Source of the DNA: JAPOUP01 sp026708635
Lineage (GTDB): Bacteria; Pseudomonadota; Alphaproteobacteria; Rhodobacterales; Rhodobacteraceae
Reading direction: 5' to 3'
Assembly: GCA_965200115.1 (NCBI GenBank)
Contig: OZ241336.1
Span: forward strand, 3,534,001 to 3,598,000
Length of the DNA stretch: 64,000 bases
Shown: piece after piece, positions 43,593 through 52,747 of the stretch
Position numbering within the stretch: the first letter of the stretch is position 1
How the letters are laid out: each line of letters starts with the position of its first letter
Program-made: the position numbers and the translations under genes
The notes under the pieces: model-generated
The model's database searches: none
Seen by the model: the letters and a program-made list of their open reading frames with translations, nothing else
Told to the model about the DNA's origin: nothing

Positions 43593-44765
43593 TCAAAGAA
43601 CTTCGAACAAACCCGCCGCGCCCATGCCGCCGCCGACGCACATGGTGATCACCACATATTTGACGCCGCGTCTTTTGCCCTCGATCAGAGCGTGACCGAC
43701 CATGCGCGCGCCAGACATGCCATAAGGGTGCCCGATGGAAATCGCTCCACCATTGACGTTGAGCCTGTCATTCGGAAGCCCGAGCGCATCCCGGCAATAA
43801 AGAACCTGCACCGCGAAGGCCTCGTTCAACTCCCAAAGCCCGATATCGTCGATACCAAGCCCGAACCGCTCGAGCAGTTTCGGAACCGCAAAGACGGGGC
43901 CGATACCCATTTCGTCGGGCTTGGTGCCCTCGACGGCCATGCCGACATACCGTCCGAGCGGCTGAAGGCCCTGCCTCTCGGCCAGCCTGGCCTCCATCAC
44001 CACCGCGGCGGAGGCACCGTCCGACAGTTGGCTGGCATTACCCGCGGTGACCGAGCCGTTTTCGCGCACGGTGCGCAGACCGCTTAATCCGTCCAGGGTC
44101 GTGCCGGGCCGGTTTCCCTCGTCCTTGGTCAGGGTGACCGTCTCGGTGCATGTCGCACCGGTTTCCCTGTCCACGATGGTCTTCGTCGCCGTAACGGGAA
44201 TGATTTCGTCGTCAAACCGGCTGGCCGCCTGCGCGTCGGCGGTGCGCCGTTGCGATTGCAGGCCATAGGCGTCCTGGCGGTCCCGCGAAATCCCGTAGCG
44301 GTCGGCAACGGTTTCCGCCGTATCGATCATTGGTATGTAGGTGTCGTCATGCATCGCCAGAAGCTCGGGATCGGGATCGACCCGCAGATCGTTTGTCTGC
44401 ACCAGCGAGATGGATTCAACACCGCCCGCGACCACCAAATCCATGCGGTCCACGATCACCTGTTTGGCTGCCGTGGCGATGGTCATCAGCCCCGAGGAAC
44501 ATTGCCGGTCCATGGTCATGCCTGACACTGCGACGGGGAAGCCCGCACGCAACGCGGCCGTCCGACCGATTGTTGATTGGTGTCCCTGCGGCAGCGCGCA
44601 GCCCAGGATCACATCGTCAATCGAGCCGGGATCAATCTTGGCACGCTCAACCGCCGCGCGCAGGGCGTGGGCCGCCAGGGACGGAGCCGGTGTCGCATTG
44701 AACGCACCCTTGTAGGCCCGGCCAATCGGGGTCCGCGCCGTCGAGACGATAACCGCGTCACGCAT
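43593..44765 (-). CDS. Acetyl-CoA C-acetyltransferase (thiolase)
   Basis: A 390-residue thiolase. Nucleophilic Cys89 is in MDRQCSSGLMTI, the His motif is NGGAISIGHPYGMSGARM and the second Cys376 is in TMCVGGGMG. The ATG at 44765 is preferred; a GTG two codons upstream is possible. It is preceded by the SDR with a two-base gap. This is the second thiolase of the window, separate from the one at 10.7 kb, and fits a parallel degradation module. Confidence 0.94.
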   Translation of the reverse strand: MRDAVIVSTARTPIGRAYKGAFNATPAPSLAAHALRAAVERAKIDPGSIDDVILGCALPQGHQSTIGRTAALRAGFPVAVSGMTMDRQCSSGLMTIATAAKQVIVDRMDLVVAGGVESISLVQTNDLRVDPDPELLAMHDDTYIPMIDTAETVADRYGISRDRQDAYGLQSQRRTADAQAASRFDDEIIPVTATKTIVDRETGATCTETVTLTKDEGNRPGTTLDGLSGLRTVRENGSVTAGNASQLSDGASAAVVMEARLAERQGLQPLGRYVGMAVEGTKPDEMGIGPVFAVPKLLERFGLGIDDIGLWELNEAFAVQVLYCRDALGLPNDRLNVNGGAISIGHPYGMSGARMVGHALIEGKRRGVKYVVITMCVGGGMGAAGLFEVL

Positions 44766-44767
44766 GA

Positions 44768-45652
44768 TCACGCCCCTTCGCGGCTCAATCCCGCATGCCT
44801 TAGTTCGAAATCACCCTGATGAAGCCCGGATTGGGGGACGACCTCGTCCGTTCGGTCGACGATAGCATCCCAATTTTCCAGTACACGTTCTGGCATGTCG
44901 GGTCCCGCGCCGATGAAGGTCCCCTGGGTCAGCGTCACGTTGGCGCTTTCAAACGCCCCGGCCCCGGCACAGAGGATCATCCGTGTTGGAGCGTCTTCGT
45001 TAACCAGCGTGAGGACGCCCGGACTAACCAGTTCAGGCCGCAGCAGGTCAAGCTCAGCTTTGGGCAGCAACCCGTCGGTCATCGCGGTCGCCGCGGTGGG
45101 CGCGATGCAGTTGACGCGGATATCGTTTCGCGCGCCTTCTATCGACAGGGTCTGCATCAGCCCCACAAGCGCCATCTTGGCCGCCCCGTAGTTTGATTGC
45201 CCGAAATTACCGTAGAGCCCCGAGGATGAGGTGGTCATCACGATGCGTCCATAATTGCGTTCGCGCATGTGGTTCCACACCGCCTTAGTGCAGTTCACGG
45301 CCCCCATCAGGTGCACGTCCACCACCAGCCGGAAGTCCTCCAAATCCATCTTGCCGAAGCTTTTGTCGCGCAGGATGCCGGCGTTGTTGATCAGGATATC
45401 GATCCGGCCCCACTGGCTCAGAACGTTGTCCGCCATCGCCTGGACCGCGCCGAAATCGGATACCGAAGCCGCAATAGCAATCGCCTGCCCACCGGCAGAC
45501 GTGATTTCATCAGCGACCGCCTGTGCCGGGTGAAGGTCAAGGTCGTTGACGGCCACCCGCGCCCCGCGCCGCGCCAGCAGCAGGGCGTGTTCCTTTCCAA
45601 GACCCGCGCCCGCCCCCGTAACCAAGGCCACTCGACCAGTCAGATCAATCAT
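44768..45652 (-). CDS. SDR-family (3R)-hydroxyacyl-CoA dehydrogenase-like protein
   Basis: A 294-residue SDR of the peroxisomal multifunctional enzyme type 2-like group. It has TGAGAGLGKEHALLLARRGA, NNAGILRDKSFGKM, catalytic Ser in TTSSSGLYG and YGAAK. The ATG at 45652 follows GAGGAGACTTC, a strong ribosome site. After about residue 240 the chain extends beyond a standard SDR. It heads the SDR-thiolase-ligase run behind the tandem TetR gene. Confidence 0.9.
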   Translation of the reverse strand: MIDLTGRVALVTGAGAGLGKEHALLLARRGARVAVNDLDLHPAQAVADEITSAGGQAIAIAASVSDFGAVQAMADNVLSQWGRIDILINNAGILRDKSFGKMDLEDFRLVVDVHLMGAVNCTKAVWNHMRERNYGRIVMTTSSSGLYGNFGQSNYGAAKMALVGLMQTLSIEGARNDIRVNCIAPTAATAMTDGLLPKAELDLLRPELVSPGVLTLVNEDAPTRMILCAGAGAFESANVTLTQGTFIGAGPDMPERVLENWDAIVDRTDEVVPQSGLHQGDFELRHAGLSREGA

Positions 45653-45805
45653 GAAGTCTCCTCTCGCGACGACCAACGCTTGCCGCCTCCAGGGTTGGTG
45701 AACCTGCCTAACGCTGCGGGTTCGGCAGCGCGACACCGGGAAGCCTGATCCCGGGATAGGAAGGAAGACGGCAGCCCGCAAGCATTTTTTATACCGGTGT
45801 ACCGT

Positions 45806-47035
45806 TTAGTTTCCGGAGAGGCGCGCCGCCGCCAGAAAATCCAGGCTCGTAACGTGAGGGTCCATCCGGGTAGCACCGACAGCCAAGGCATGGGCCAGTT
45901 TGCCCGCGTAGACCGACTGCATCTTCAGCGCCAGGCCGGGCGGGGCGTCACCCTCGTGGATTTCCCGGACGCGCCTGGTCCACCCCGCCGACTGATCAAG
46001 CAGAATACGTTGAACAAATCCACGGAGCCCGGGCGACCGCGCGGCGGCAATCCAGACCGAAAAATACGCCAGGTTCTCCATGTGGAAGGCACCAGCCTCG
46101 CTTAGGAAAATCGTGCCCGTAAGTTTGGCCAGTTCCGATGCGGTGCCGCATCGGTGCGTCCGGTTCTGGAATCCGGTCCGATACCGTTGTTTGGCGCGGG
46201 CGAAAAGGCTGAGTTGGGCCGCCTCGATCAATGCGTTGACCGAATCAAAGTAATAGCTTGGTCCGCTGCGTACCATGCCTACCCGATCCGCCGCGGCCCG
46301 ATACGACAGCGCGTCCGGCCCTTCGTCTATCAGAATACGCACGCCGGTTTCGACGAGCCGTTCACGCATTTTCGCTTTCTTGGTGTCGTCGTTTTCCGCG
46401 TCAAAGTCATCGGTGGTGGCGTGATCCAGGTAGCGATGGATGTCCGTGTCGGCAAAAAGGCTCTCGACCGCTTCGCGCCCAAGCTCAAGCGGATGAAGAA
46501 GGAAGATCATCCCAAGCGCTCTTTCGATCGAGATCCGTATCTGCCGGGGATCGGGGTGCCCGGCAAGTTCTTCGGCAAGACTCAGCCAGATCGCGTCGAG
46601 CTTTACGAACCAGTCGCGGGCCAGCGCCTGTCCCTCCGGCGACCTGCCGCTGAATAACATGATCTCCCACCATGCCAGCGACCGGTCACGATCACGGCAC
46701 AAGGCGTTCACCGTGACCTGAACGACGAGGTCGTCCAGCGTTTCGATCGATCTTTCCGGATTTTGCCGCAATCGCGCCTGAAGGGATTTGAACGAGTCCA
46801 GGTATTCGGAAAGAAGCAGCCTGGAAGCCTCCGCCAATATGTCGATCTTGCCGGAGTAATGACGTGTCGTGGCCGCGAGACTGACCCGCGCTTCCTTTGC
46901 CACGGCCCTATGGGTCAGCCCCGCGACACCCGATGTCGACAGAACCCTGATTGCGCCTTCGGCGATCTGGCGCTGCATTTTTTGGGTTCGGTCCTGAATG
47001 GCGCGATGTCGCGACGGCTTCACGTGGTTCACCAT
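45806..47035 (-). CDS. Tandem TetR-family regulator (two TetR units in one chain)
   Basis: A 409-residue protein with two TetR-type DNA-binding heads. The first is near residues 18-68 (QIAEGAIRVLSTSGVAGLTH, then VAKEARVSLAATTRHYSGK). The second is near 222-275 (RERLVETGVRILIDEGPDAL, then AADRVGMVRSGPSYYFDSV). Each is followed by a helical ligand-binding region. Ordinary TetR proteins are about 200 residues with one HTH. The ATG at 47035 is preferred; the frame reaches 47110. It is just upstream of the SDR-thiolase-ligase genes and probably represses them; a palindrome CGGTGTACCG at 45795-45804 in the gap could be its operator. Confidence 0.85.
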   Translation of the reverse strand: MVNHVKPSRHRAIQDRTQKMQRQIAEGAIRVLSTSGVAGLTHRAVAKEARVSLAATTRHYSGKIDILAEASRLLLSEYLDSFKSLQARLRQNPERSIETLDDLVVQVTVNALCRDRDRSLAWWEIMLFSGRSPEGQALARDWFVKLDAIWLSLAEELAGHPDPRQIRISIERALGMIFLLHPLELGREAVESLFADTDIHRYLDHATTDDFDAENDDTKKAKMRERLVETGVRILIDEGPDALSYRAAADRVGMVRSGPSYYFDSVNALIEAAQLSLFARAKQRYRTGFQNRTHRCGTASELAKLTGTIFLSEAGAFHMENLAYFSVWIAAARSPGLRGFVQRILLDQSAGWTRRVREIHEGDAPPGLALKMQSVYAGKLAHALAVGATRMDPHVTSLDFLAAARLSGN

Positions 47036-47145
47036 GGGCTTTTGCGATGTATGCAATTTTTGTATCAGACTAACCGCCAGGTGCTTCTCTACGAGCGTCT
47101 CGGGAAACATGCCAAAATATTGGCAAATGGCGTGAAACCGCTGTC

Positions 47146-48126
47146 TTATGTCGACAGGTCAATCATTATGCGTTCAAGACACAGGCGCAACCATTCTCGA
47201 GGTCCATAAACGTCATCTACGTAGTGAAGAAGTTCAGCCTTCTTTTTGATTAAATCAAAGCCCCGCCGTGCGTAGCGCGGCATTCTCAGTCTATGACAGA
47301 GATGACCGAGACGTCGTGTCAAGTATAGGGCGCCAGGATTGTCTATGGTCGCAGGAAAAAAGAGCGCTCCGGAGGTATTGGCAGGTCGTTCTTCAAACCA
47401 AATGTCCATGAACCGTTCGATTTCGTTAATGATGGGTTTGTTTCTATAGTTCTCGCCTGCCGCTGACTGGCAAAACCAGAACATGACATGCGGAGGGCCA
47501 TCAACTTCCTGATGTATGGCCAGGACATCAACGCCATCGTCGTTGGCGAAGTCAGGTGCGGAATCATGCATCTGACTCCGGGCGGTCCCTTCTCCCACCG
47601 TGTTACACAGATGCTCGATACGCTTGAGCAGCCCCTCGGCTCCCTGCCTGTTCGTGCCAAGCAGGAATGAAGGTCCGGTCGCGAGACCGACGGCGGATAC
47701 AGCGGTCAGCACCTCGAAATTGACTCGCGCGTCTCGAAGCTCCGCCTCGGTAAGGCGAGCGGGGTAAGTTAGTTTTCCGGATTTCCATGACTGGGAAATC
47801 AATAGGCAAGAAAGGTATGCAAGATGGCCGTAGGTCAGCTCTGGTCGTAGATTGAGCGCCTCGCCGTTTTTCGAAATTGCAAACGGATACGCGTCGATAT
47901 CAAGCGCGCCTAGTCGCCTTGCAATCTCTTCACCAATCGCCTCCGAAAGTGAATCCCGCGCCGCATCATATGCCGCAATGTCCTCAACGTCCGTATCGCC
48001 GGCAATGTCTGCGGAACCAAGGACTTGATCAACGTACCCGGTCTTTGCAAGGGACAAGACAGTGACGAGCTCAAGCCAGTCAGCAAGAACCGCGGGGCCG
48101 TCACTTTCATGTGGAGGATCGATCAT
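47146..48126 (-). CDS. Predicted PD-(D/E)XK-like nuclease in a ParB-like module
   Basis: A 326-residue protein of unrecognised family. The centre resembles a PD-(D/E)XK nuclease core: DDGVDVLAIHQEVDGPPHVM, then FWFCQSAAGENYRNKP, giving the D...(E/D)xK/Q-type acidic residues, Gln and Lys in the usual order. N- and C-terminal parts are helical and carry no known motif. It overlaps the 3' end of the ParB-like gene by 20 bases, so the two were co-translated. Its partner is now disrupted by an IS, which may silence it. The nuclease call is inferred from pattern alone. Confidence 0.5.
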   Translation of the reverse strand: MIDPPHESDGPAVLADWLELVTVLSLAKTGYVDQVLGSADIAGDTDVEDIAAYDAARDSLSEAIGEEIARRLGALDIDAYPFAISKNGEALNLRPELTYGHLAYLSCLLISQSWKSGKLTYPARLTEAELRDARVNFEVLTAVSAVGLATGPSFLLGTNRQGAEGLLKRIEHLCNTVGEGTARSQMHDSAPDFANDDGVDVLAIHQEVDGPPHVMFWFCQSAAGENYRNKPIINEIERFMDIWFEERPANTSGALFFPATIDNPGALYLTRRLGHLCHRLRMPRYARRGFDLIKKKAELLHYVDDVYGPREWLRLCLERIMIDLST

Positions 48127-49012
48127 CGGCTGTCGCTGCGTCGCTTACGGAGATTTCCATTACCAGAAGGAGATTGCGCATGTTGTTGTGGGTTTCCTTT
48201 GCTATATCCAGCAAAGCGATGTCGTCTCCGGCATATGCCGAAACCTTCTTCAGACACTCTTCGCTTGCACCGTGAGTTTCAATTAGATGGCGCTCGAATT
48301 GTCTCTGAGGGGAATCAACCTCCGCAAACGCTCTTGCGAGGTTCCCGCTCTCCAGCATGATGGCGCGGGCCTTTGGATGTTCCAGAACTTCTCCGAGTTG
48401 ACGGATATGTGGGTTCTGGGAGCGTATGACCGCGGGAACGTGATCGGGCTCCGATCCGAAAAGCCACAGCAATACTTTCTTGAGATGCGGAAGGCGCTCC
48501 GGACGAATGGGGTTGGTTTTTGGCTCAGCGGAACGAGGTTCGTCCTCAAGTCCAAGGTACTGGCGATATCCAGGTCGCGTTAAAGCGGTGTAGAGATGCG
48601 AGAAAAAGAACTTCTTGCCAGCTTCTCGGTCTTCTATGTCAAAAATTCCATGTTCCTCTGCTTGTTGCAGCACATAGTATCCACTGACCATGCGCTGCAA
48701 TGTTGAATGCCTGTCACCCATGCGCCGGGCGATTTCCCTAAGCTCTAGCCCGCCGTTCTCCTTATTTCGCTCAGCATTTAACCAGGAGGCCGCGTAGCGG
48801 GCCTTCGCGATCGAATCCCACCGGTGCGCGCCATTGATATGCTTGAAGCCGATGAAGTCACGGGCGTCCTCTCTTTCATTAACCCGATAGACGGATACAC
48901 TCCGAAAGGTGGTCGCCTTGCCGGGAGCCACTGGCGGCGGCGCGATTCCGCAACTTGCGGCGAGAGCGGGATCGGTCAGCAGACGGAGGGCTGCAAGACG
49001 TCGATTTCCCTC

Positions 49013-50518
49013 GAGCCTCTTGCAGAACTCCGCGGACGAGCGGTTTTTTCCCGGAAAACGGGCTTTTTTTCGACGGCTCGGCCTGGATATGGAGCCGTCC
49101 CTCCGGTATGCTGACGGTGATGAATCAACAACATACGGGGAGACAGCTCCATGTCCTTGGGAAAGTTCGTATCAGACGCCTGGCACCGGTTTCAAGGGGA
49201 ACTTTTCCCCTTCCTCGCCGAGGAGGTCGGTCCGCTGGGGAAGACGCACCGCCGGTTCGTCGCCGTGCTGGACATGGCCCCGGTCGGGCGGCATCTCCAT
49301 TACGACCACCGCGGCGTCGGGCACCCTCCCGCCGACCGGAACGCGCTGGCGCGTGCCTTCGTGGCCAAGGCGGTGTGGGACCTTCCGACCACGGCCGCCC
49401 TGATCGACCGGCTCAGGTACGACCCGACGCTGCGGCGGCTGTGCGGCTGGTGCCGGGTGTCGGAGGTCCCCAGCGCGTCGACCTTTTCCCGCGCCTTCGC
49501 GTGGTTCGCGGAGACCCGGCTCCCGGAGCGGGTGCACGGGGCGCTTGTCAGGGCCGCCTATGACGGTTCGGTCATCGGGCACATCTCCCGGGATTCCACG
49601 GCGATCGTGGGACGGGAGAAGCCCGCGCCGAAGCCGGCACCGAAGGAACGGCCCAGGCGGAGGCGGGGCCGCCCGAGGAAGGGCGAGCGCCCGGTCAGGG
49701 AGCCGACGCGGCTGGAGCGGCAGCTGAAGGGCGGCATGTCCACGGAACGGATGGTGGCGGAGCTGCCGAAAGCCTGCGACGTGGGCACCAAGCGGAACGC
49801 GAAGGGGTACAAAGAAAGCTGGAGAGGGTACAAAATGCATATCGACGCCGCCGACGGCGACGTCCCCGTCAGCTGCATTTTGACCTCGGCGTCGCTCCAC
49901 GACAGCCAGGCGGCGATCCCGCTCGCCCGGATGACGGGGGAACGTCTGGACCACTGCTACGAACTCATGGACGCGGCCTACGACTCCCGGGAGATCGGCG
50001 CCCACGCCCGCATGGCGGGGCGGGTGGCGATCATCGACGCCAACCCCCGGCGCGACGCGGCGCTCAGGGCGCGCCTCGCGGGGGAGGCGCTCGCCCAGCG
50101 GAACGCGGGCCACGTCCGCCACGACCGCGTTCGCTACAGGCAGCGCTCCAGCGTGGAGAGGGTCAACTCCGCCCTGAAGGACTCGTACGGGGGACGGCAC
50201 GTCCGGGTGCGCGGGAACCTCAAGGTCGCCTGCCACCCGTTCTTCGGAATACTGGCCCTGACGGTCGACCGGCTGATGCGGCTCAACGTCTGACACCCCG
50301 CCAGCGGCAGCGCCGGACGCCGCCGACGCCGCCCCGGAACGGGACGGCGCGCCCGCCCGTGCGCGGACGGCGCCCGAAGGGCCAGAATCCGCGACATTCC
50401 GCCACACCTTGGCCCTCCGGATCGCCCCGGAGACCCCGGAGTCCGGCGCCGGAACCCCGGCGGACGCGCCGGAGGCTGGCCAAGACCGCCGGAACCGCGA
50501 TAATTGTGCAAGAGGCTC
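49013..50518 (+). mobile_element. 1,506-bp insertion sequence with 12-bp terminal repeats and 4-bp target duplication
   Basis: Both ends begin GAGCCTCTTGCA (left at 49013, right as the reverse complement ending at 50518), with partial similarity beyond. The direct repeat CCTC flanks it at 49009-49012 and 50519-50522. The interior is noticeably more GC-rich than the neighbourhood. One transposase gene is carried. The intact gene and exact duplication show a recent insertion, into the ParB-like gene on the other strand. Confidence 0.9.
49151..50293 (+). CDS. IS5/IS1182-type DDE transposase
   Basis: A 380-residue transposase. The N-terminal DUF772-like region (residues 60-130: AFVAKAVWDLPTTAALIDRL, then LRRLCGWCRV) is followed by a basic linker (RPRRRRGRPRKGERP) and a DDE-type catalytic part. 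The first Asp is near DGSVIGHISRDSTAIV, the second in LMDAAYDSREIG and the Glu region in QRSSVERVNSALKDSYGGRH. No frameshift or stop interrupts it, so the element may be active. It starts 138 bases inside the left end. Confidence 0.88.
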   Translation: MSLGKFVSDAWHRFQGELFPFLAEEVGPLGKTHRRFVAVLDMAPVGRHLHYDHRGVGHPPADRNALARAFVAKAVWDLPTTAALIDRLRYDPTLRRLCGWCRVSEVPSASTFSRAFAWFAETRLPERVHGALVRAAYDGSVIGHISRDSTAIVGREKPAPKPAPKERPRRRRGRPRKGERPVREPTRLERQLKGGMSTERMVAELPKACDVGTKRNAKGYKESWRGYKMHIDAADGDVPVSCILTSASLHDSQAAIPLARMTGERLDHCYELMDAAYDSREIGAHARMAGRVAIIDANPRRDAALRARLAGEALAQRNAGHVRHDRVRYRQRSSVERVNSALKDSYGGRHVRVRGNLKVACHPFFGILALTVDRLMRLNV

Positions 50519-50771
50519 CCTCAAGAACGATAAGGCGCTCTTGGCGACCCATTACGATGAGAGGTTCTATATCCACATAGCCGCTTGTCGATATTGATTG
50601 GAGAAGCTCGCCAAGATCTGAGGACTCGTATAGGAAAGTGACAATTTGCGCGTCATTGTCGTACGGAAGACCTCTGTCGCTCGAGTAGCGAGGGTTGGCG
50701 GGGTCGAATTGCAGTCGGGCAGTCTCGATCGGGGTAGTCCGAGCTATGGGTATGTCTTTCCACCAAGGCAT

Positions 50772-51266
50772 GTTAGCAGCCTCCCGGGTTGGCAGTTTCC
50801 TGGTTTGGCGGGTCGAGTGCCTGCCTTCCCGACCGGGACTCATCAAGTATGGCCGCGGAAATCAGCCGCCGAAACGCTTCGCGTATTGATCGAGTTCTGT
50901 TGCGAAGGTCCGGTCGTCAGGACATTGGAGTTCTGCTGGCGTCATCATGGCGGTTGCGCGTTGGTATTTGTTTCGTCTGCCATGTGCATCGCTCGCGACG
51001 CATTGAACTCGTGCATGTTAGCATGTTGAGTTGTTGTCGCAACGTCGATAGGGGAAAGGAGTTTCGCAATCGATGGTTTGTGGCGGCCATCCGATCCATT
51101 GGCTTGAGTTGTTGCCTGGATTGGCGGAGGGCCTTATCGGTCTCACGAGCGTTCCCGAGGCCGGACACGTGAGTGAAGGCGAGTGCAGCGTGGCCTCTCG
51201 CGCAGGCAGCATACGTTTTGCGGCGTCGGATGAGGGAGATAGCGTCGCCTTGGCAGGAGTTGCGGC
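50772..51266. other. Non-coding stretch between the ParB-like gene and the integrase remnant
   Basis: About 500 bases without a credible gene. It holds the promoter and ribosome site of the ParB-like gene (minus strand, near 50780-50800). A short tandem GCATGTTAGCATGTT occurs near 51013-51027. Open frames on both strands are shadows. The local GC is lower than in the flanks, typical of transferred DNA. Confidence 0.4.
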
Positions 51267-51410
51267 TTATGTCATTAGGGCCTTGATCCTGTCAGCGGTT
51301 TTCTGCGTCGGCTCGCGAAGCTGGGCGACCGCCCGGGCGACGGCGTAGCCCTCGGTGACGTAGTTGGGCCAGGCATGGTTGACGAGGTGCATCGTGTATG
51401 AAGGTGTATC
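51267..51410 (-). pseudogene. C-terminal remnant of a tyrosine-type integrase
   Basis: The last 45 or so codons before a TAA at 51267 read LVNHAWPNYVTEGYAVARAV and then QLREPTQKTADRIKALMT. This matches the C-terminal end of phage/island integrases as I remember it (VTEGYA with the nucleophilic Tyr, LREPAQ.IADRI). Nothing upstream continues the family, so the catalytic domain has been lost. It marks an old island boundary. Confidence 0.5.
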
Positions 51411-51525
51411 GTACGGCGAGAATGCGGTCCTGCCGGGCGCACCCGAAACGCCGTGCTCGTTCCGCGACCGGAAGGCGTTTCCGCCGCGGCAGAAATCGTG
51501 AGGCAATGGCACCGCCACCAAAATC

Positions 51526-52083
51526 ATGCGACTGACCGACATGGAGCGATCCGAGATGGAGCTAATTGACCACACCGCGGCCTGGCTCAAGGGCGAGGAT
51601 TTTGAGATGGCGATGCTCACCCTTGCCGGCGGAATGGTGTTTGCGGTGTCCGCCGCCTTTTGGCTGTTCGGCGCCACGCCCGCCGCTCAGGCCATGGTCT
51701 TGCCTCTATTGGCCGTGGGGGCGCTTTTTGTCGTGGCGGGTGTGGTTGGCTTTCTGGGTAACCAGGGGCGGCTCGACGTTATGTCAGAGGCCTGGCGCGA
51801 TGACCCGGTTGCCTTTGCCCGTGCCGAAAAAGTGCGGGTCGAAGGTTTCTCGGTACTCTTTACCGGAACGATTATCGGCGCGGCTCTCTTTTCCGCCATC
51901 GCATTTGCCCTGTTCGTGTTCTTCGAGAACCCGCACCTTCGCGCAATCGCAATTGTCCTCGTGCTTCTGGCCTGCGCGGGATTTACAGCTGATTTCTTTT
52001 CGAAAGAACGGGCGGACAGGTATTACGGCGCGATCACCGATGAGCTGCGAAAGCACGCCGACATGGACGGGTCCGGAGGCTAG
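51526..52083 (+). CDS. Hypothetical inner-membrane protein with four hydrophobic segments
   Basis: A 185-residue protein of unknown function. Hydrophobic segments lie near residues 28-50, 55-78, 105-130 and 135-155 (LTLAGGMVFAVSAAFWLFG, MVLPLLAVGALFVVAGVVG, GTIIGAALFSAIAFALFVFF, AIAIVLVLLACAGFTADFF). The N-terminus and the C-terminal tail (KERADRYYGAITDELRKHAD) are charged and cytosolic in a simple model. An ATG at 51541 is an alternative start; neither has a strong ribosome site. No close partner is seen. Confidence 0.7.
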   Translation: MRLTDMERSEMELIDHTAAWLKGEDFEMAMLTLAGGMVFAVSAAFWLFGATPAAQAMVLPLLAVGALFVVAGVVGFLGNQGRLDVMSEAWRDDPVAFARAEKVRVEGFSVLFTGTIIGAALFSAIAFALFVFFENPHLRAIAIVLVLLACAGFTADFFSKERADRYYGAITDELRKHADMDGSGG

Positions 52084-52309
52084 CTTCGGACACGGACGCA
52101 CCGGCGCGGAACGTGCAATATCGGCGACAGCATCGCCGAAGACATCCTCGGGGACTACCGGTCGCTGTAACGGGCTTGCACCGCCCGTCTGACAGCGCCA
52201 TGAGCGGATGCGCATTGAAACGCTGCCCGGCCGCCGATATAAATTGGACATTCCCTGCCGCGGGAACGGCGATCAGTTTGGACGGGCGGCGACAGCGCGG
52301 GACGAAGCG

Positions 52310-52747
52310 ATGAACACCGTTCTTGACGAGGTTACCAGCGAAAACATGGACGCGCGGCATGTACGGCGGCGTGTCGAAGACTGGGAAAAACGTCTGAACG
52401 GCCTCTTCGGATTGATCGGTGAGTGGCTGCCAGACGGATGGGAAGCCCGGCGGGGCGCGCCGTTGGTCATGCACGAGAAGCTGATGCGAGAGTTCGGCGT
52501 GGATGCGAAGCCAATCCCGACACTCGAACTCCTCGGCCATGCCGGCGAGGTCGTGAGGTTCAAGCCGCACGCGCTGTGGATCGTCGGCAACAACGGTCGG
52601 GTCGACGTGAGCCGCAACGGACACCGCCATGTCATCGTCGACATGGCCGAGAACTTCGCGGAGCCGGACTGGCAGGTGGCAAGCGCTGATCGGCGATGCG
52701 ATCGCGAGACCGTTACGGGCGATTGGCTGCGACAGCTCCTGCGGTGA
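52310..52747 (+). CDS. Partner of a HEPN protein, possible antitoxin
   Basis: A 145-residue protein with no family I can name. It starts MNTVLDEVTSENMDARHVRR and has a central segment AKPIPTLELLGHAGEVVRFK and VDVSRNGHRHVIVDMAENFA, mixing strands and acidic helices. The open frame continues upstream to 52208, but the ATG at 52310 (codon 35) gives a charged, more natural N-terminus. Its TGA overlaps the GTG of the HEPN gene, so the two are co-translated. In two-gene HEPN systems the first gene is often the antitoxin, here as inference only. Confidence 0.55.
   Translation: MNTVLDEVTSENMDARHVRRRVEDWEKRLNGLFGLIGEWLPDGWEARRGAPLVMHEKLMREFGVDAKPIPTLELLGHAGEVVRFKPHALWIVGNNGRVDVSRNGHRHVIVDMAENFAEPDWQVASADRRCDRETVTGDWLRQLLR

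Larger units (their letters stand above)
48107..50771 (-). pseudogene. ParB-like (ParB/Srx-fold) gene interrupted by an insertion sequence
   Basis: The 5' part (50771-50519) starts MPWWKDIPIARTTP, with GGGAGG as ribosome site, and reaches RLIVLEG. The 3' part (49012-48107) resumes with EGNRRLAALRLL, the ParB NRR-type nucleotide motif, and continues to the stop at 48107. Removing the IS and one copy of the 4-bp target repeat leaves exactly 1,155 bases, i.e. an intact 384-residue gene. The insertion therefore destroyed a recently functional gene. ParB-like proteins with this N-terminus often partner with helical DNA-interacting domains; here the partner is the nuclease-like gene downstream. Confidence 0.85.

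Noticed and set aside
49172..50524. Long minus-strand frame (450 codons) inside the insertion sequence
   Set aside because: Exactly antisense to the transposase; composition is Arg/Val/Pro-biased and lacks domain signals.
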